Positions 53,098 through 62,781 of a DNA stretch of 64,000 bases are shown here, one piece after another. A program made the position numbers and the translations under genes. Source of the DNA: Paracoccus denitrificans (GTDB lineage Bacteria > Pseudomonadota > Alphaproteobacteria > Rhodobacterales > Rhodobacteraceae); contig VAFL01000011.1 in assembly GCA_005768755.1 (NCBI GenBank), positions 1 through 64,000 on the forward strand, given 5' to 3'. The notes under the pieces were generated by a model. The model worked only from the letters and a program-made list of their open reading frames with translations, made no database searches and was not told the DNA's origin. How positions within the stretch are numbered: position 1 is the first letter of the stretch; each line of letters begins with the position of its first letter.

Positions 53098-53583
53098 ATG
53101 AAACTGCATGAAATCCGCGACAATGAAGGCGCGAACCGCAAGAAAAAGCGCGTCGCCCGTGGTCCCGGCTCTGGCAAGGGTAAAACCGCTGGCCGTGGTA
53201 TCAAGGGTCAGACCTCGCGTTCGGGTGTCGCACTGAACGGTTACGAAGGCGGCCAGATGCCGCTGTATCGCCGCCTGCCGAAGCGCGGCTTCACTGCGCC
53301 GAACGCCAAGAAATACGCTGTCATCAACCTTGCGCAGATCCAGGCCTTCATCGATGCAGGCAAGCTGGATGCGAAAGCCGCCGTCACCGAAGACGCCCTG
53401 GTTGCTTCGGGCGCCGTGCGCCGCAAGCAGGACGGCATCCGCGTTCTGGGCAAGGGTGAATTGAAGGCGAAGCTGGACATCACGGTTGCTGGCGCGTCGA
53501 AGTCCGCCGTCGAGGCGATCGAAAAGGCCGGTGGCAAGGTCACGCTGACCGCGCCGGTCCGCGAAGACGCTGCAGCCGAGTGA
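53098..53583 (+). CDS. rplO: Ribosomal protein L15
   Basis: A 161-residue protein (KLHEIRDNEGANRKKKRVARGPGSGKGKTAGRG, EGGQMPLYRRLPKRGF). TAGGAGAAG precedes the ATG at 53098. It is the first gene of the second ribosomal transcription unit, followed by secY as usual. Confidence 0.97.
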   Translation: MKLHEIRDNEGANRKKKRVARGPGSGKGKTAGRGIKGQTSRSGVALNGYEGGQMPLYRRLPKRGFTAPNAKKYAVINLAQIQAFIDAGKLDAKAAVTEDALVASGAVRRKQDGIRVLGKGELKAKLDITVAGASKSAVEAIEKAGGKVTLTAPVREDAAAE

Positions 53584-53594
53584 TTGTGCTTGTG

Positions 53595-53612
53595 AGGGGA
53601 CGGCTGTCCCCT
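53595..53612 (+). other. Stem-loop after rplO
   Basis: A 7-bp stem AGGGGAC/GTCCCCT with the loop GGCT, 11 bases after the rplO stop. It is followed by TACATAC, so not a clear terminator. Confidence 0.45.
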
Positions 53613-53635
53613 TACATACTGCACCGAGTTTCCTA

Positions 53636-53669
53636 AGCGCCGCGGGGTCTCATCAGATCCGGCGGCGCT
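53636..53669 (+). other. Stem-loop upstream of secY
   Basis: An 8-bp stem AGCGCCGC/GCGGCGCT (53636-53643 with 53662-53669) with a partly paired 18-base interior. It may tune the passage from rplO to secY. Confidence 0.45.
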
Positions 53670-53702
53670 GTCATGATACGACCCGCGAATTGGGGGCAAA
53701 AT

Positions 53703-55076
<1,374 letters not shown>

Positions 55077-55116
55077 CGCGCCGGACGATCGCAAAAAATA
55101 GGGAAGAGGGACCCAA

Positions 55117-55770
55117 ATGACCGTGAACATCATCCTTCTGGGTCCGCCCGGCGCAGGCAAAGGCACGCAGGCGCGCCGTCTGGTTGAAGAACGGGGGCTG
55201 GTGCAGTTGTCGACCGGTGACATGCTGCGCGCAGCCCGTTCCTCGGGAACCGAAATGGGCCGGGTTGTGGCTGAAGTGATGGATAAGGGTCAACTGGTCA
55301 CCGATGAAATCGTCATCGGCCTGATCCGCGAGCAGCTGGAAGGATCGGACGCGCCGGGTTTCATTTTCGACGGCTTCCCGCGGACGCTGGCCCAGGCCGA
55401 CGCGCTTGGCAGTCTGCTGGAGGGGATGGGCCAGAAGGTTGACGCCGTGATCGAGATGCAGGTCGATGACACCGCGCTCGTTGATCGGATCTCGGGGCGG
55501 TATACCTGCGGCAATTGCGGCGAGGTCTATCACGACCAGACCAAGCCAACCAAGGTCGAGGGCGTTTGTGATGTCTGCGGTTCGACCGATCTGCGTCGCC
55601 GCGCCGACGACAACGCCGAAAGCCTGAAAACGCGTCTGCTGGAATATTACAAGAAGACCTCTCCGCTGATCGGCTACTATTATGCCAAGGGTAATCTGCA
55701 CCCGATTGATGGCATGGCAGAGGTTGAAGATGTGGCGTCCGCCATGGCTGGTGTTCTGGGCAGCTTGTAA
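55117..55770 (+). CDS. adk: Adenylate kinase (zinc-lid type)
   Basis: A 217-residue long-form adenylate kinase. The P-loop is GPPGAGKGT and the AMP site includes DGFPRTL. The lid carries the zinc site C131-x2-C134...C151-x2-C154. Its position after secY is typical. Confidence 0.97.
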   Translation: MTVNIILLGPPGAGKGTQARRLVEERGLVQLSTGDMLRAARSSGTEMGRVVAEVMDKGQLVTDEIVIGLIREQLEGSDAPGFIFDGFPRTLAQADALGSLLEGMGQKVDAVIEMQVDDTALVDRISGRYTCGNCGEVYHDQTKPTKVEGVCDVCGSTDLRRRADDNAESLKTRLLEYYKKTSPLIGYYYAKGNLHPIDGMAEVEDVASAMAGVLGSL

Positions 55771-55812
55771 GCAGCAGGCTTGACGGCATTGCGCCATTCG
55801 GGCCTATGGCTG

Positions 55813-55910
55813 TTGACAAGCAGGTGATTCCTCACTACGTCACACCAGCCCGAAAGGGAATCACCTCTCTGGTGAAATGGCTGAGGCCCGAAATTGAATT
55901 TCGGGCCTTT
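55813..55910 (+). promoter_or_regulatory. Promoter and leader hairpins of the rpsM operon
   Basis: A TTGACA (55813-55818) is followed 17 bases later by a weak -10 TACGTC. Downstream come a small TCACC/GGTGA hairpin (55861-55875) and a strong 10-bp stem (55885-55894 with 55898-55907) ending in TTTGGTTGT. That hairpin may terminate adk read-through or attenuate the new transcript, as it lies after the promoter. Confidence 0.55.
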
Positions 55911-55964
55911 GGTTGTGAAAAAAGGTTCCGGTGCTACGGAACCGCAACTTGAAAAGGATAACGC

Positions 55965-56333
55965 GTGGCTCGTATTGCTGGCGTCAACATTCCGACGGGG
56001 AAACGTGTCCCCATCGCACTGACATACATTCATGGCATCGGTCCGACCTTTGCCGAACAGATCATTGCTTCGGTCGGCATCGATCCGACCCGTCGCGTCA
56101 ATGATCTGACCGACGCGGAAGTTCTTCAGATCCGCGAATATATTGATGCCAACCTGACCGTCGAAGGCGACCTGCGCCGTGAGACCCAGATGAACATCAA
56201 GCGCCTGATGGATCTGGGTTCCTACCGTGGCCTGCGTCACCGTCGCGGCCTTCCGGTCCGCGGTCAGCGCACCCACACCAATGCCCGCACCCGCAAGGGC
56301 CCGGCGAAACCGATCGCCGGCAAGAAGAAGTAA
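55965..56333 (+). CDS. rpsM: Ribosomal protein S13
   Basis: A 122-residue protein starting with GTG (MARIAGVNIPTGKRVPIALTYIHGIG) after AAAAGGATA. The H2TH region and basic tail (GLRHRRGLPVRGQRTHTNARTRKG) are standard. It sits in the 30S head and contacts the P-site tRNA. Confidence 0.98.
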   Translation: MARIAGVNIPTGKRVPIALTYIHGIGPTFAEQIIASVGIDPTRRVNDLTDAEVLQIREYIDANLTVEGDLRRETQMNIKRLMDLGSYRGLRHRRGLPVRGQRTHTNARTRKGPAKPIAGKKK

Positions 56334-56345
56334 GGAGGCAGGCAG

Positions 56346-56735
56346 ATGGCACGTGACAAGACGCGCACCAAGCGCAAGGAACGCAAGAACATCGCCACGG
56401 GTGTGGCGCATGTGAACAGCTCGTTCAACAACACCAAGATCCTGATCTCTGACGTTCAGGGCAACGCCATTTCCTGGTCCTCGGCTGGCACCATGGGCTT
56501 CAAGGGTTCGCGTAAATCGACCCCTTATGCTGCCCAGATGGCTGCAGAAGACGCAGGCAAGAAGGCGCAGGAGCACGGCGTCCGCACGCTGGAAGTTGAA
56601 GTTCAGGGCCCCGGCTCTGGCCGCGAATCGGCGCTGCGCGCGCTGGCGGCTGTCGGCTTCAACATCACCGCGATCCGCGACGTGACCCCGATTGCCCATA
56701 ACGGCTGCCGTCCGCCCAAGCGCCGCCGCGTCTGA
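56346..56735 (+). CDS. rpsK: Ribosomal protein S11
   Basis: A 129-residue protein (GVAHVNSSFNNTKILISDVQGN, TPYAAQMAAEDAGKKAQEHG, DVTPIAHNGCRPPKRRRV). It is part of the mRNA exit region of the 30S platform. Confidence 0.98.
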   Translation: MARDKTRTKRKERKNIATGVAHVNSSFNNTKILISDVQGNAISWSSAGTMGFKGSRKSTPYAAQMAAEDAGKKAQEHGVRTLEVEVQGPGSGRESALRALAAVGFNITAIRDVTPIAHNGCRPPKRRRV

Positions 56736-56749
56736 TCGGACCATAATAG

Positions 56750-56788
56750 CCCGTCTGCGCTGCACTTCGCGGCGCAGACGGGAATTTT
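56750..56788 (+). terminator. Terminator-like hairpin between rpsK and rpoA
   Basis: A perfect 11-bp stem (56750-56760 with 56772-56782) with an 11-base loop, followed by AATTTTCG. It probably attenuates transcription into rpoA rather than ending the operon. Confidence 0.6.
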
Positions 56789-56852
56789 CGCATTTCACCT
56801 CGGGCGTTCCGATTGCTGGTCATGGGATCGGAACAGGTATGGAGGCAATCGC

Positions 56853-57869
56853 ATGATCCACAAGAACTGGGCTGAACTGATCAAGCCCGCACAGCTGGAC
56901 GTCAAGACCGGCGCTGACGCGACCCGCACGGCGAGACTGGTCGCCGAACCGCTGGAACGCGGCTTTGGCCTGACGCTTGGCAACGCGCTGCGCCGCGTGC
57001 TGCTGTCCTCATTGCAGGGCGCGGCCATCACCAGCGTGCAGATCGACAATGTGCTGCATGAATTCTCGTCAGTGCCGGGCGTCCGTGAAGACGTCACCGA
57101 CATCGTGCTGAACCTGAAGGGTGTGACCCTGAAGATGGATGTGGACGGCACCAAGCGCCTGACGCTGTCCGCCAAGGGCCCGGGCGAGGTCAAGGCCGGT
57201 GACATTCAGGAAACGGCCGGGATCACGATCCTGAACCGCGACCATGTCATCTGCCACCTGGACGACGGTGCCGATCTGAACATGGAACTGACCGTTGCCC
57301 CCGGCAAAGGTTACGTCGCGGCCGAGAAGAACCGCCCCGAGGATGCGCCGATCGGCCTGATTCCGATTGATGCCATCTTCTCGCCGGTGAAGCGCGTCAG
57401 CTACGAAGTCACCCCGACCCGCGAAGGTCAGGTTCTGGACTATGACAAGCTGACCATGAAGATCGAAACCGATGGTTCGCTGACCCCGGACGACGCCGTG
57501 GCTTATGCCGCGCGCATCCTTCAGGACCAGCTGTCGGTCTTCGTGAACTTCGACGAACCGGAAGCGGCCCGCGCGCAAAGCGACGATGACGGTCTGGAAT
57601 TCGATCCGCGTCTTCTGAAGAAGGTGGACGAGCTGGAACTGTCGGTCCGTTCGGCCAATTGCCTGAAGAACGACAATATCGTCTATATCGGCGACCTGAT
57701 CCAGAAGACCGAAGCCGAGATGCTGCGCACCCCGAACTTCGGCCGCAAGTCCCTGAACGAGATCAAGGAAGTGCTTTCGGGCATGGGTCTGCATCTGGGC
57801 ATGGACGTTGTCGACTGGCCGCCGGAGAACATCGAAGATCTGGCCAAGCGCTTCGACGACCAATTCTGA
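56853..57869 (+). CDS. rpoA: RNA polymerase subunit alpha
   Basis: A 338-residue protein with the dimerising N domain (EPLERGFGLTLGNALRRVLLSSLQGAA) and the C domain that binds activators and UP elements (LSVRSANCLKNDNIVYIGDLIQKTE, FGRKSLNEIKEVL). Length and motifs are standard. rpsD does not precede it, as in other alphaproteobacteria. Confidence 0.98.
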   Translation: MIHKNWAELIKPAQLDVKTGADATRTARLVAEPLERGFGLTLGNALRRVLLSSLQGAAITSVQIDNVLHEFSSVPGVREDVTDIVLNLKGVTLKMDVDGTKRLTLSAKGPGEVKAGDIQETAGITILNRDHVICHLDDGADLNMELTVAPGKGYVAAEKNRPEDAPIGLIPIDAIFSPVKRVSYEVTPTREGQVLDYDKLTMKIETDGSLTPDDAVAYAARILQDQLSVFVNFDEPEAARAQSDDDGLEFDPRLLKKVDELELSVRSANCLKNDNIVYIGDLIQKTEAEMLRTPNFGRKSLNEIKEVLSGMGLHLGMDVVDWPPENIEDLAKRFDDQF

Positions 57870-57877
57870 TTTCGGCC

Positions 57878-57949
57878 GGGGCGGTTTGACCGCCCCGCCA
57901 AATATCGGGCCTTCCGCCCCAAGGAGAGCGGTCCGCACGCATGGACCGC
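57878..57949 (+). other. Two stem-loops between rpoA and rplQ
   Basis: An 8-bp stem GGGGCGGT/ACCGCCCC (57878-57885 with 57889-57896) and a 7-bp stem GCGGTCC/GGACCGC (57928-57934 with 57943-57949) in a 114-base gap. Neither has a T tract. Confidence 0.5.
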
Positions 57950-57983
57950 CAGACAAAGCAAAAGACGTAAAAGGAGAAACATC

Positions 57984-58403
57984 ATGCGTCACGCACGTGG
58001 CTATCGCCGCCTTAACCGCACCCACGAACACCGCAAGGCGCTGTTCGCCAACATGGCCGGCTCGCTGATCGAGCACGAGCAGATCAAGACCACGCTTCCG
58101 AAAGCCAAGGAACTGCGTCCGATCGTTGAAAAACTGATCACGCTGGCCAAGCGCGGCGATCTGCACGCCCGCCGTCAGGCTGCAGCCGCACTGAAGCAGG
58201 ACATCCATGTTGCAAAGCTGTTCGACGCCCTGGGCGAGCGTTACAAGGATCGTCAGGGCGGCTATGTTCGCATTCTGAAGGCCGGCTTCCGTTATGGTGA
58301 CATGGCCCCCATGGCCATTATCGAACTGGTTGACCGCGATCCGGCCGCCAAAGGTGCCGCCGACCGCGCCCGCACCGAGGCCGAGGATATGGCCGAAGAG
58401 TGA
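57984..58403 (+). CDS. rplQ: Ribosomal protein L17
   Basis: A 139-residue protein (MRHARGYRRLNRTHEHRKALFANMAGSLIEHEQIKTTLPKAKELRP). It borders the exit tunnel and is the last gene of the cluster. AAAAGGAG precedes the ATG. Confidence 0.98.
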   Translation: MRHARGYRRLNRTHEHRKALFANMAGSLIEHEQIKTTLPKAKELRPIVEKLITLAKRGDLHARRQAAAALKQDIHVAKLFDALGERYKDRQGGYVRILKAGFRYGDMAPMAIIELVDRDPAAKGAADRARTEAEDMAEE

Positions 58404-58420
58404 TTCGGACCTGAATTGGA

Positions 58421-58456
58421 AAAAGCCCCGTTGCGCGCCCGCAGCGGGGCTTTTTT
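58421..58456 (+). terminator. Terminator of the ribosomal cluster
   Basis: A 14-bp stem (58421-58434 with 58441-58454, one G-T pair) with a 6-base loop, running into TTTTTT CG TT. It is a strong bidirectional-looking terminator. Confidence 0.9.
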
Positions 58457-58673
58457 CGTTTTCAAACCGGTCAGGACAGAACAATTTCTTAACCGAATCG
58501 GGGTTATCTTCGCCAAATGTGGATGGTTATGGCAGGTGATCGGCTAGGTATTGTCGGATTTCAGCCTCTGATCTCTACATCTTGTGATTGCTGTGTGGAA
58601 TCGTGCTTCACTTAACGGAAGAAACGATCCATTGTTCATATGTGTCCCTATAGTTGAGCCGAAATCTAATACC

Positions 58674-59285
58674 ATGTCGTCCAGAGCCGAGATTACGTCG
58701 CTGCTTGCAAGGCTGAACCCACTTGCACCGACGGGCTATTTTATTGGGCTTCATATCCGGTTTGCCGCGCCGATCATGCAGTTTCAAACCTATTCGCGTG
58801 AATGGTCGGATCATTACTCGGCCAAGGCATATGCGCTGCGCGACCCCATGATCGCCTGGGGATTTTCAACGAATGGTGCGGTCAGGTGGTCGCAGCTGCC
58901 GGTGCCCGACACATTTGGCATCCTCAACGATGCGGCTTCGTTCGGGATGAAATACGGTGTTGCCGTCTCGGTCGGGCCGATCAGTTCGCGCAGTATCGCC
59001 GGCGTCACGCGCGGTGACCGCGAACATAGCGATTCCGAGATCGAGCAGATCTCGAAACTCATCCGTCAGCTCCATGAATTAACGGAGCCCCCGGATAGCC
59101 TGACAAAGGCTCAGATCGAGGCCCTTCGGTGTATCGCGGAAGGTGATCGTCATGCTGCAGCGGCTGCCAAGCTTGGTATCACGGAAAGCGCTTTCAAGGC
59201 CCGGCTTATCTCTGCCCGGGAAAGGCTTATGGCCAGAACCACCGCCGAGGCGCTTCAGCGGGCCAAGGAATACCGTCTGTTGTAG
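58674..59285 (+). CDS. LuxR-family autoinducer-binding regulator
   Basis: A 203-residue protein with an N-terminal acyl-homoserine-lactone domain (EWSDHYSAKAYALRDPMIAWGF has the conserved Trp, Tyr and Asp-Pro, then W72). A short C-terminal helix-turn-helix follows at about 143-203 (LTKAQIEALRCIAEG, KLGITESAFKARLISARERL). The recognition helix departs from the usual LuxR sequence, as AFKARL replaces the common V-x-x-H-L. The ATG at 58674 fits the domain start. luxI follows 59 bases later. Confidence 0.88.
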   Translation: MSSRAEITSLLARLNPLAPTGYFIGLHIRFAAPIMQFQTYSREWSDHYSAKAYALRDPMIAWGFSTNGAVRWSQLPVPDTFGILNDAASFGMKYGVAVSVGPISSRSIAGVTRGDREHSDSEIEQISKLIRQLHELTEPPDSLTKAQIEALRCIAEGDRHAAAAAKLGITESAFKARLISARERLMARTTAEALQRAKEYRLL

Positions 59286-59310
59286 GGCATCGCCCGTCGA
59301 AACGCATAAG

Positions 59311-59336
59311 CCTGGGGCCACACCTCATCCCAGGAG
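59311..59336 (+). promoter_or_regulatory. Hairpin overlapping the luxI ribosome binding site
   Basis: CCTGGG (59311-59316) and CCCAGG (59329-59334) are perfectly complementary across a 12-base loop. The right arm contains the first bases of the Shine-Dalgarno AGGAG (59332-59336), nine bases before the luxI ATG. In RNA this would partly hide the ribosome binding site. Confidence 0.55.
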
Positions 59337-59344
59337 TAACTACC

Positions 59345-59935
59345 ATGCAGACGACAACGATTTCCTTCACAAATATGCACATTCATGGTGAGCTGTTTGC
59401 CAATATTCTTCGCGCCCGCCGGCAGAGTTTCATTGTTCAGAACAATTGGGACTTGCCACAGGCAGAAGGGATGGAGTTCGACCAGTACGACACGCCGGCG
59501 TCACGCTGGGTGGCCGTTCACGAACGCGGCGAGGTGCTGGCGGGCATACGACTGACGCCCACCACGGCGCGCTGCGGCATCTATTCCTACATGATCCGCG
59601 ATGCGCAGAAGGGCATTCTTGGCGGCTCGATCCCGAAAGATCTGCTGTTTGGCGAAGCCCCTGTTGACGCGCATGTCTGGGAATCCAGCCGCGTTTTCGT
59701 CAGCCATAATGTGCCTATGGGTATCCGGCGCAAGGTCCATGCGGAACTGATTTCGGGTCTGAACCAGGCCGCGCGTGAACTAGGCGCGGTGCGCCATATC
59801 GGGCTGATCGACGCGAATTGGCCCCGGTGGTACCGCCGCTGCGGCATGGAAGGTGAGGCCCTGGGTCCGGTGTTGAATTTTGACGATGGCGCATTTCAGG
59901 TCGTCGCGACGAATCTGACCCAGAAGCTGCACTGA
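59345..59935 (+). CDS. Acyl-homoserine-lactone synthase (LuxI family)
   Basis: A 196-residue LuxI-type enzyme that joins S-adenosylmethionine and acyl-ACP to an acyl-homoserine lactone. The invariant residues are visible: R25, F29, W35, D46, D49, R69, E113 and R116, in the segments RARRQSF, FDQYD, GIRLTPTT and WESSRVFVS. It resembles the long-chain enzymes of Rhodobacteraceae (such as GtaI or the Paracoccus PdnI), so a long acyl chain is plausible but inferred. Confidence 0.94.
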   Translation: MQTTTISFTNMHIHGELFANILRARRQSFIVQNNWDLPQAEGMEFDQYDTPASRWVAVHERGEVLAGIRLTPTTARCGIYSYMIRDAQKGILGGSIPKDLLFGEAPVDAHVWESSRVFVSHNVPMGIRRKVHAELISGLNQAARELGAVRHIGLIDANWPRWYRRCGMEGEALGPVLNFDDGAFQVVATNLTQKLH

Positions 59936-59976
59936 CCCTTTTGCTTGGCGGGCGGCAGGTTTATCTTCCGCCTGTC

Positions 59977-61329
59977 ATGGCTGATCTTTTCGATAACACG
60001 CCCGATCAGGACTCGCCCTCGCCGGGCGCCGCCTCGGTTCGGGCGGCGCCTTTGGCGGACCGTATTCGGCCGCGCGCCCTGTCCGAGGTGATCGGCCAGC
60101 AAAAGGTGCTTGATGCCGATGGCCCGCTTGGCGCAATGCTGGGGGCCGGCAGCCTGTCCTCGGTGATCCTGTGGGGACCGCCGGGGGTCGGCAAGACCAC
60201 GATTGCGCGCCTGCTGGCGGATGAAACGGACCTGCATTTCGTGCAGATCAGTGCAATATTCTCGGGCGTGCCCGAGTTGCGAAAGGTGTTCGAGGCAGCA
60301 AAGCTGCGCCGCCAGCAGGGCGGCGGCACGCTGCTTTTCGTCGACGAGATCCACCGCTTCAACCGCGCACAGCAGGACAGTTTCCTGCCGCATATGGAAG
60401 ACGGCACAATTCTTCTGGTCGGTGCGACGACCGAAAATCCCAGCTTCGAACTGAATGCCGCGCTTCTGTCGCGCGCGCAGGTGATTGTGCTGAAACGCCT
60501 TGATCTGGCCGATCTGGAATTGCTGGCCCAACGGGCAGAGCGTGAATTGGGCCGGGAGCTTCCGCTGGACGGCCCCGCGCGCGAGGCGCTGCTGGAAATG
60601 TCAGACGGTGACGGGCGCGCCAGCCTGAACCTGATCGAACAGGTCATGGCCTGGAAGGTCGACGGCCGATTGTCGGTTGAACAATTGTCGCAGCGCCTGA
60701 TGAAACGCGCGACCCTTTATGACAAATCGGGAGAGGAACATTACAATCTGATCTCGGCACTGCACAAATCGGTTCGGGGGTCCGACCCGGATGCGGCGCT
60801 TTACTGGTTGGCGCGAATGCTGGAAGGGGGCGAGGATCCAAGGTATCTGGCCCGCCGTTTGACCCGCATGGCGATCGAGGATATCGGCCTGGCCGATCCG
60901 GCCGCGCAGCGCCACTGTCTTGACGCATGGGCGCTTTATGAACGCCTGGGCAGCCCGGAGGGAGAGCTGGCGCTGGCGCAGGCCACGATCTATCTCGCGC
61001 TGGCACCGAAATCCAATGCCGGCTATGTCGCCTATAAATCGGCGCGGCGCGAGGCAAAGCGCACCGGCAGCCTGATGCCGCCCGCAAATATCCTTAATGC
61101 GCCGACGAAGCTTATGAAGGAACAGGGCTACGGCGAGGGCTATCACTACGACCACGATGCCGAGGACGGCTTTTCTGGTGATAATTATTTCCCCGACGGA
61201 ATGAAGCGTCCGGTCCTTTACACGCCGGTTGAACGCGGCTTTGAACGAGAACTGAAAAAGCGCCTCGACTGGTTTGTCGGGCTGCGGGCAAAGCGTTCGG
61301 CAAAACATGAACGCGACGGCGACGGTTGA
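59977..61329 (+). CDS. rarA: Replication-associated recombination protein RarA (MgsA)
   Basis: A 450-residue AAA+ ATPase related to clamp loaders that acts at stalled replication forks. Walker A is GPPGVGKTT, Walker B is LLFVDEIHRF and sensor 1 is GATTENPSFE; the C-terminal tetramerisation domain (YNLISALHKSVRGSDPDAALYWLARML) is complete. The ATG at 59977 gives the normal N-terminus. Confidence 0.96.
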   Translation: MADLFDNTPDQDSPSPGAASVRAAPLADRIRPRALSEVIGQQKVLDADGPLGAMLGAGSLSSVILWGPPGVGKTTIARLLADETDLHFVQISAIFSGVPELRKVFEAAKLRRQQGGGTLLFVDEIHRFNRAQQDSFLPHMEDGTILLVGATTENPSFELNAALLSRAQVIVLKRLDLADLELLAQRAERELGRELPLDGPAREALLEMSDGDGRASLNLIEQVMAWKVDGRLSVEQLSQRLMKRATLYDKSGEEHYNLISALHKSVRGSDPDAALYWLARMLEGGEDPRYLARRLTRMAIEDIGLADPAAQRHCLDAWALYERLGSPEGELALAQATIYLALAPKSNAGYVAYKSARREAKRTGSLMPPANILNAPTKLMKEQGYGEGYHYDHDAEDGFSGDNYFPDGMKRPVLYTPVERGFERELKKRLDWFVGLRAKRSAKHERDGDG

Positions 61330-61360
61330 CGGCGCTACCGGGGCAGGGCAGGGACGAAGG

Positions 61361-61738
61361 ATGACAGCGACTTTCCTACTTGTGGCCGCAGGCGGCGCAA
61401 TCGGTGCTTCTGCGCGCCATGCGGTGAACCTGACGGCATTGCGCCTGTTCGGTCCGGGCTTTCCTGTGGCGACGCTGACGGTCAATGTGATCGGATCGCT
61501 GCTGATGGGTCTGCTGGTTGCCTGGCTGGGGCTTCGCGGCACGACGTATCAGGCGGCCTTTCTGATGACCGGTCTGCTGGGTGGCTTCACCACGTTCTCG
61601 GCATTTTCGGTGGATGCTCTGGTGCTGATTGATCGCGGCCAGACGGGTCTTGCACTGGCCTATATTCTAGGTTCGGTTTCGCTGTCCCTGCTGGCGGCTT
61701 TTGCCGGTATGGCCATTGGACGGGGTATTCTTGCATGA
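61361..61738 (+). CDS. crcB: Fluoride ion channel CrcB (Fluc)
   Basis: A 125-residue four-helix membrane protein that exports fluoride as a dual-topology dimer. Typical are GGAIGASARH, TLTVNVIGSLLMG and the phenylalanine-box region GLLGGFTTFSAFS. GAAGG precedes the ATG at 61361. Its stop overlaps the rluC ATG. I see no fluoride riboswitch upstream; it appears to be transcribed from rarA. Confidence 0.95.
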   Translation: MTATFLLVAAGGAIGASARHAVNLTALRLFGPGFPVATLTVNVIGSLLMGLLVAWLGLRGTTYQAAFLMTGLLGGFTTFSAFSVDALVLIDRGQTGLALAYILGSVSLSLLAAFAGMAIGRGILA

Positions 61739-62781
61739 GCGGTGTTCAGACCATACGCGTGGGCACGGATGATGGCGATCAGCGCCTGGATCGCTGGTTG
61801 AAGAAAAGGTTTCCGCACCTGTCGCAGGGCACCGTCGAAAAGATGTGCCGCAAGGGCGAATTGCGCGTCAACGGTGGCCGGGTCAAGGCCAACACGCGCG
61901 TGGAAGCCGGGCAGGAGGTGCGCGTGCCGCCGCTGCCTGATGCAGCACCTGATCCGAAATCAGAAGCGCCGCGCATCAATGACGCCGATACCGACATGAT
62001 CCAGAAGGCGGTGATCTGGCAGGATCAGCATATCATTGCGCTGAACAAGCCGCCGGGGCTGCCCAGTCAGGGTGGCAGCGGGCAGGGCAATCGCCATGTC
62101 GACGGGTTAGGCGAGGCGCTGAAATTCGGCTATAAGGAAAAGCCGAAACTGGTGCACCGGCTGGACAAGGATACATCGGGCGTGCTGCTTCTGGCGCGCA
62201 CCGACCGCGTGGCGCGCGCCCTGTCGGAAGCGTTCCGCCATCGCGATACGCGCAAGATCTACTGGGCCGCTGTCGCCGGCGTGCCCAGCCCGAGGATGGG
62301 AACGATCCGCTACGGTCTGGTCAAGGCGCCCGGGCGTGGCGGCGGTGGCGAGGGCGAGAAGATGATCGCCGTCCACCCGCGCGATATCGACAAGACCGAA
62401 GGCGCGAAGCGTGCCACAACTGATTATGCCGTGCTGGACAATCTGGCGCAGCGGGCCAGCTGGTGCGCGCTTGTGCCGATCACCGGGCGGACCCACCAGC
62501 TTCGCGCCCATATGGCCGAACTGGGTCACCCTATCGTCGGTGACGGCAAATATGGCGGCTCGGGTCAGGAAAATCTAGGCGATGGCTGGGGCGCGCAATT
62601 GGGCGGAGAGATCAGTCGCAAGCTGCATCTTCATGCCCGCAGCATCAGCTTCACCCACCCGATCACCAAGGAACATATCACACTGACGGCCCCCTTGCCT
62701 GATCACATGAAACGGACCTGGAAAACACTTGGCTGGTATGAAAACGACGTGCCGGCCGACCCGTTCGAGGATCAGGAATGA
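61735..62781 (+). CDS. rluC: 23S rRNA pseudouridine synthase RluC
   Basis: A 348-residue enzyme with an N-terminal S4 RNA-binding domain (RLDRWLKKRFPHLSQG) and the RluA-type catalytic domain with D144 in HRLDKDTSG. It modifies uridines in 23S rRNA, probably the RluC sites. ATGA overlaps on both sides. Confidence 0.93.
   Translation: MSGVQTIRVGTDDGDQRLDRWLKKRFPHLSQGTVEKMCRKGELRVNGGRVKANTRVEAGQEVRVPPLPDAAPDPKSEAPRINDADTDMIQKAVIWQDQHIIALNKPPGLPSQGGSGQGNRHVDGLGEALKFGYKEKPKLVHRLDKDTSGVLLLARTDRVARALSEAFRHRDTRKIYWAAVAGVPSPRMGTIRYGLVKAPGRGGGGEGEKMIAVHPRDIDKTEGAKRATTDYAVLDNLAQRASWCALVPITGRTHQLRAHMAELGHPIVGDGKYGGSGQENLGDGWGAQLGGEISRKLHLHARSISFTHPITKEHITLTAPLPDHMKRTWKTLGWYENDVPADPFEDQE

Noticed and set aside
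61330..61360. Fluoride riboswitch before crcB
   Set aside because: The gap after rarA is only 31 bases, too short for the known riboswitch fold.
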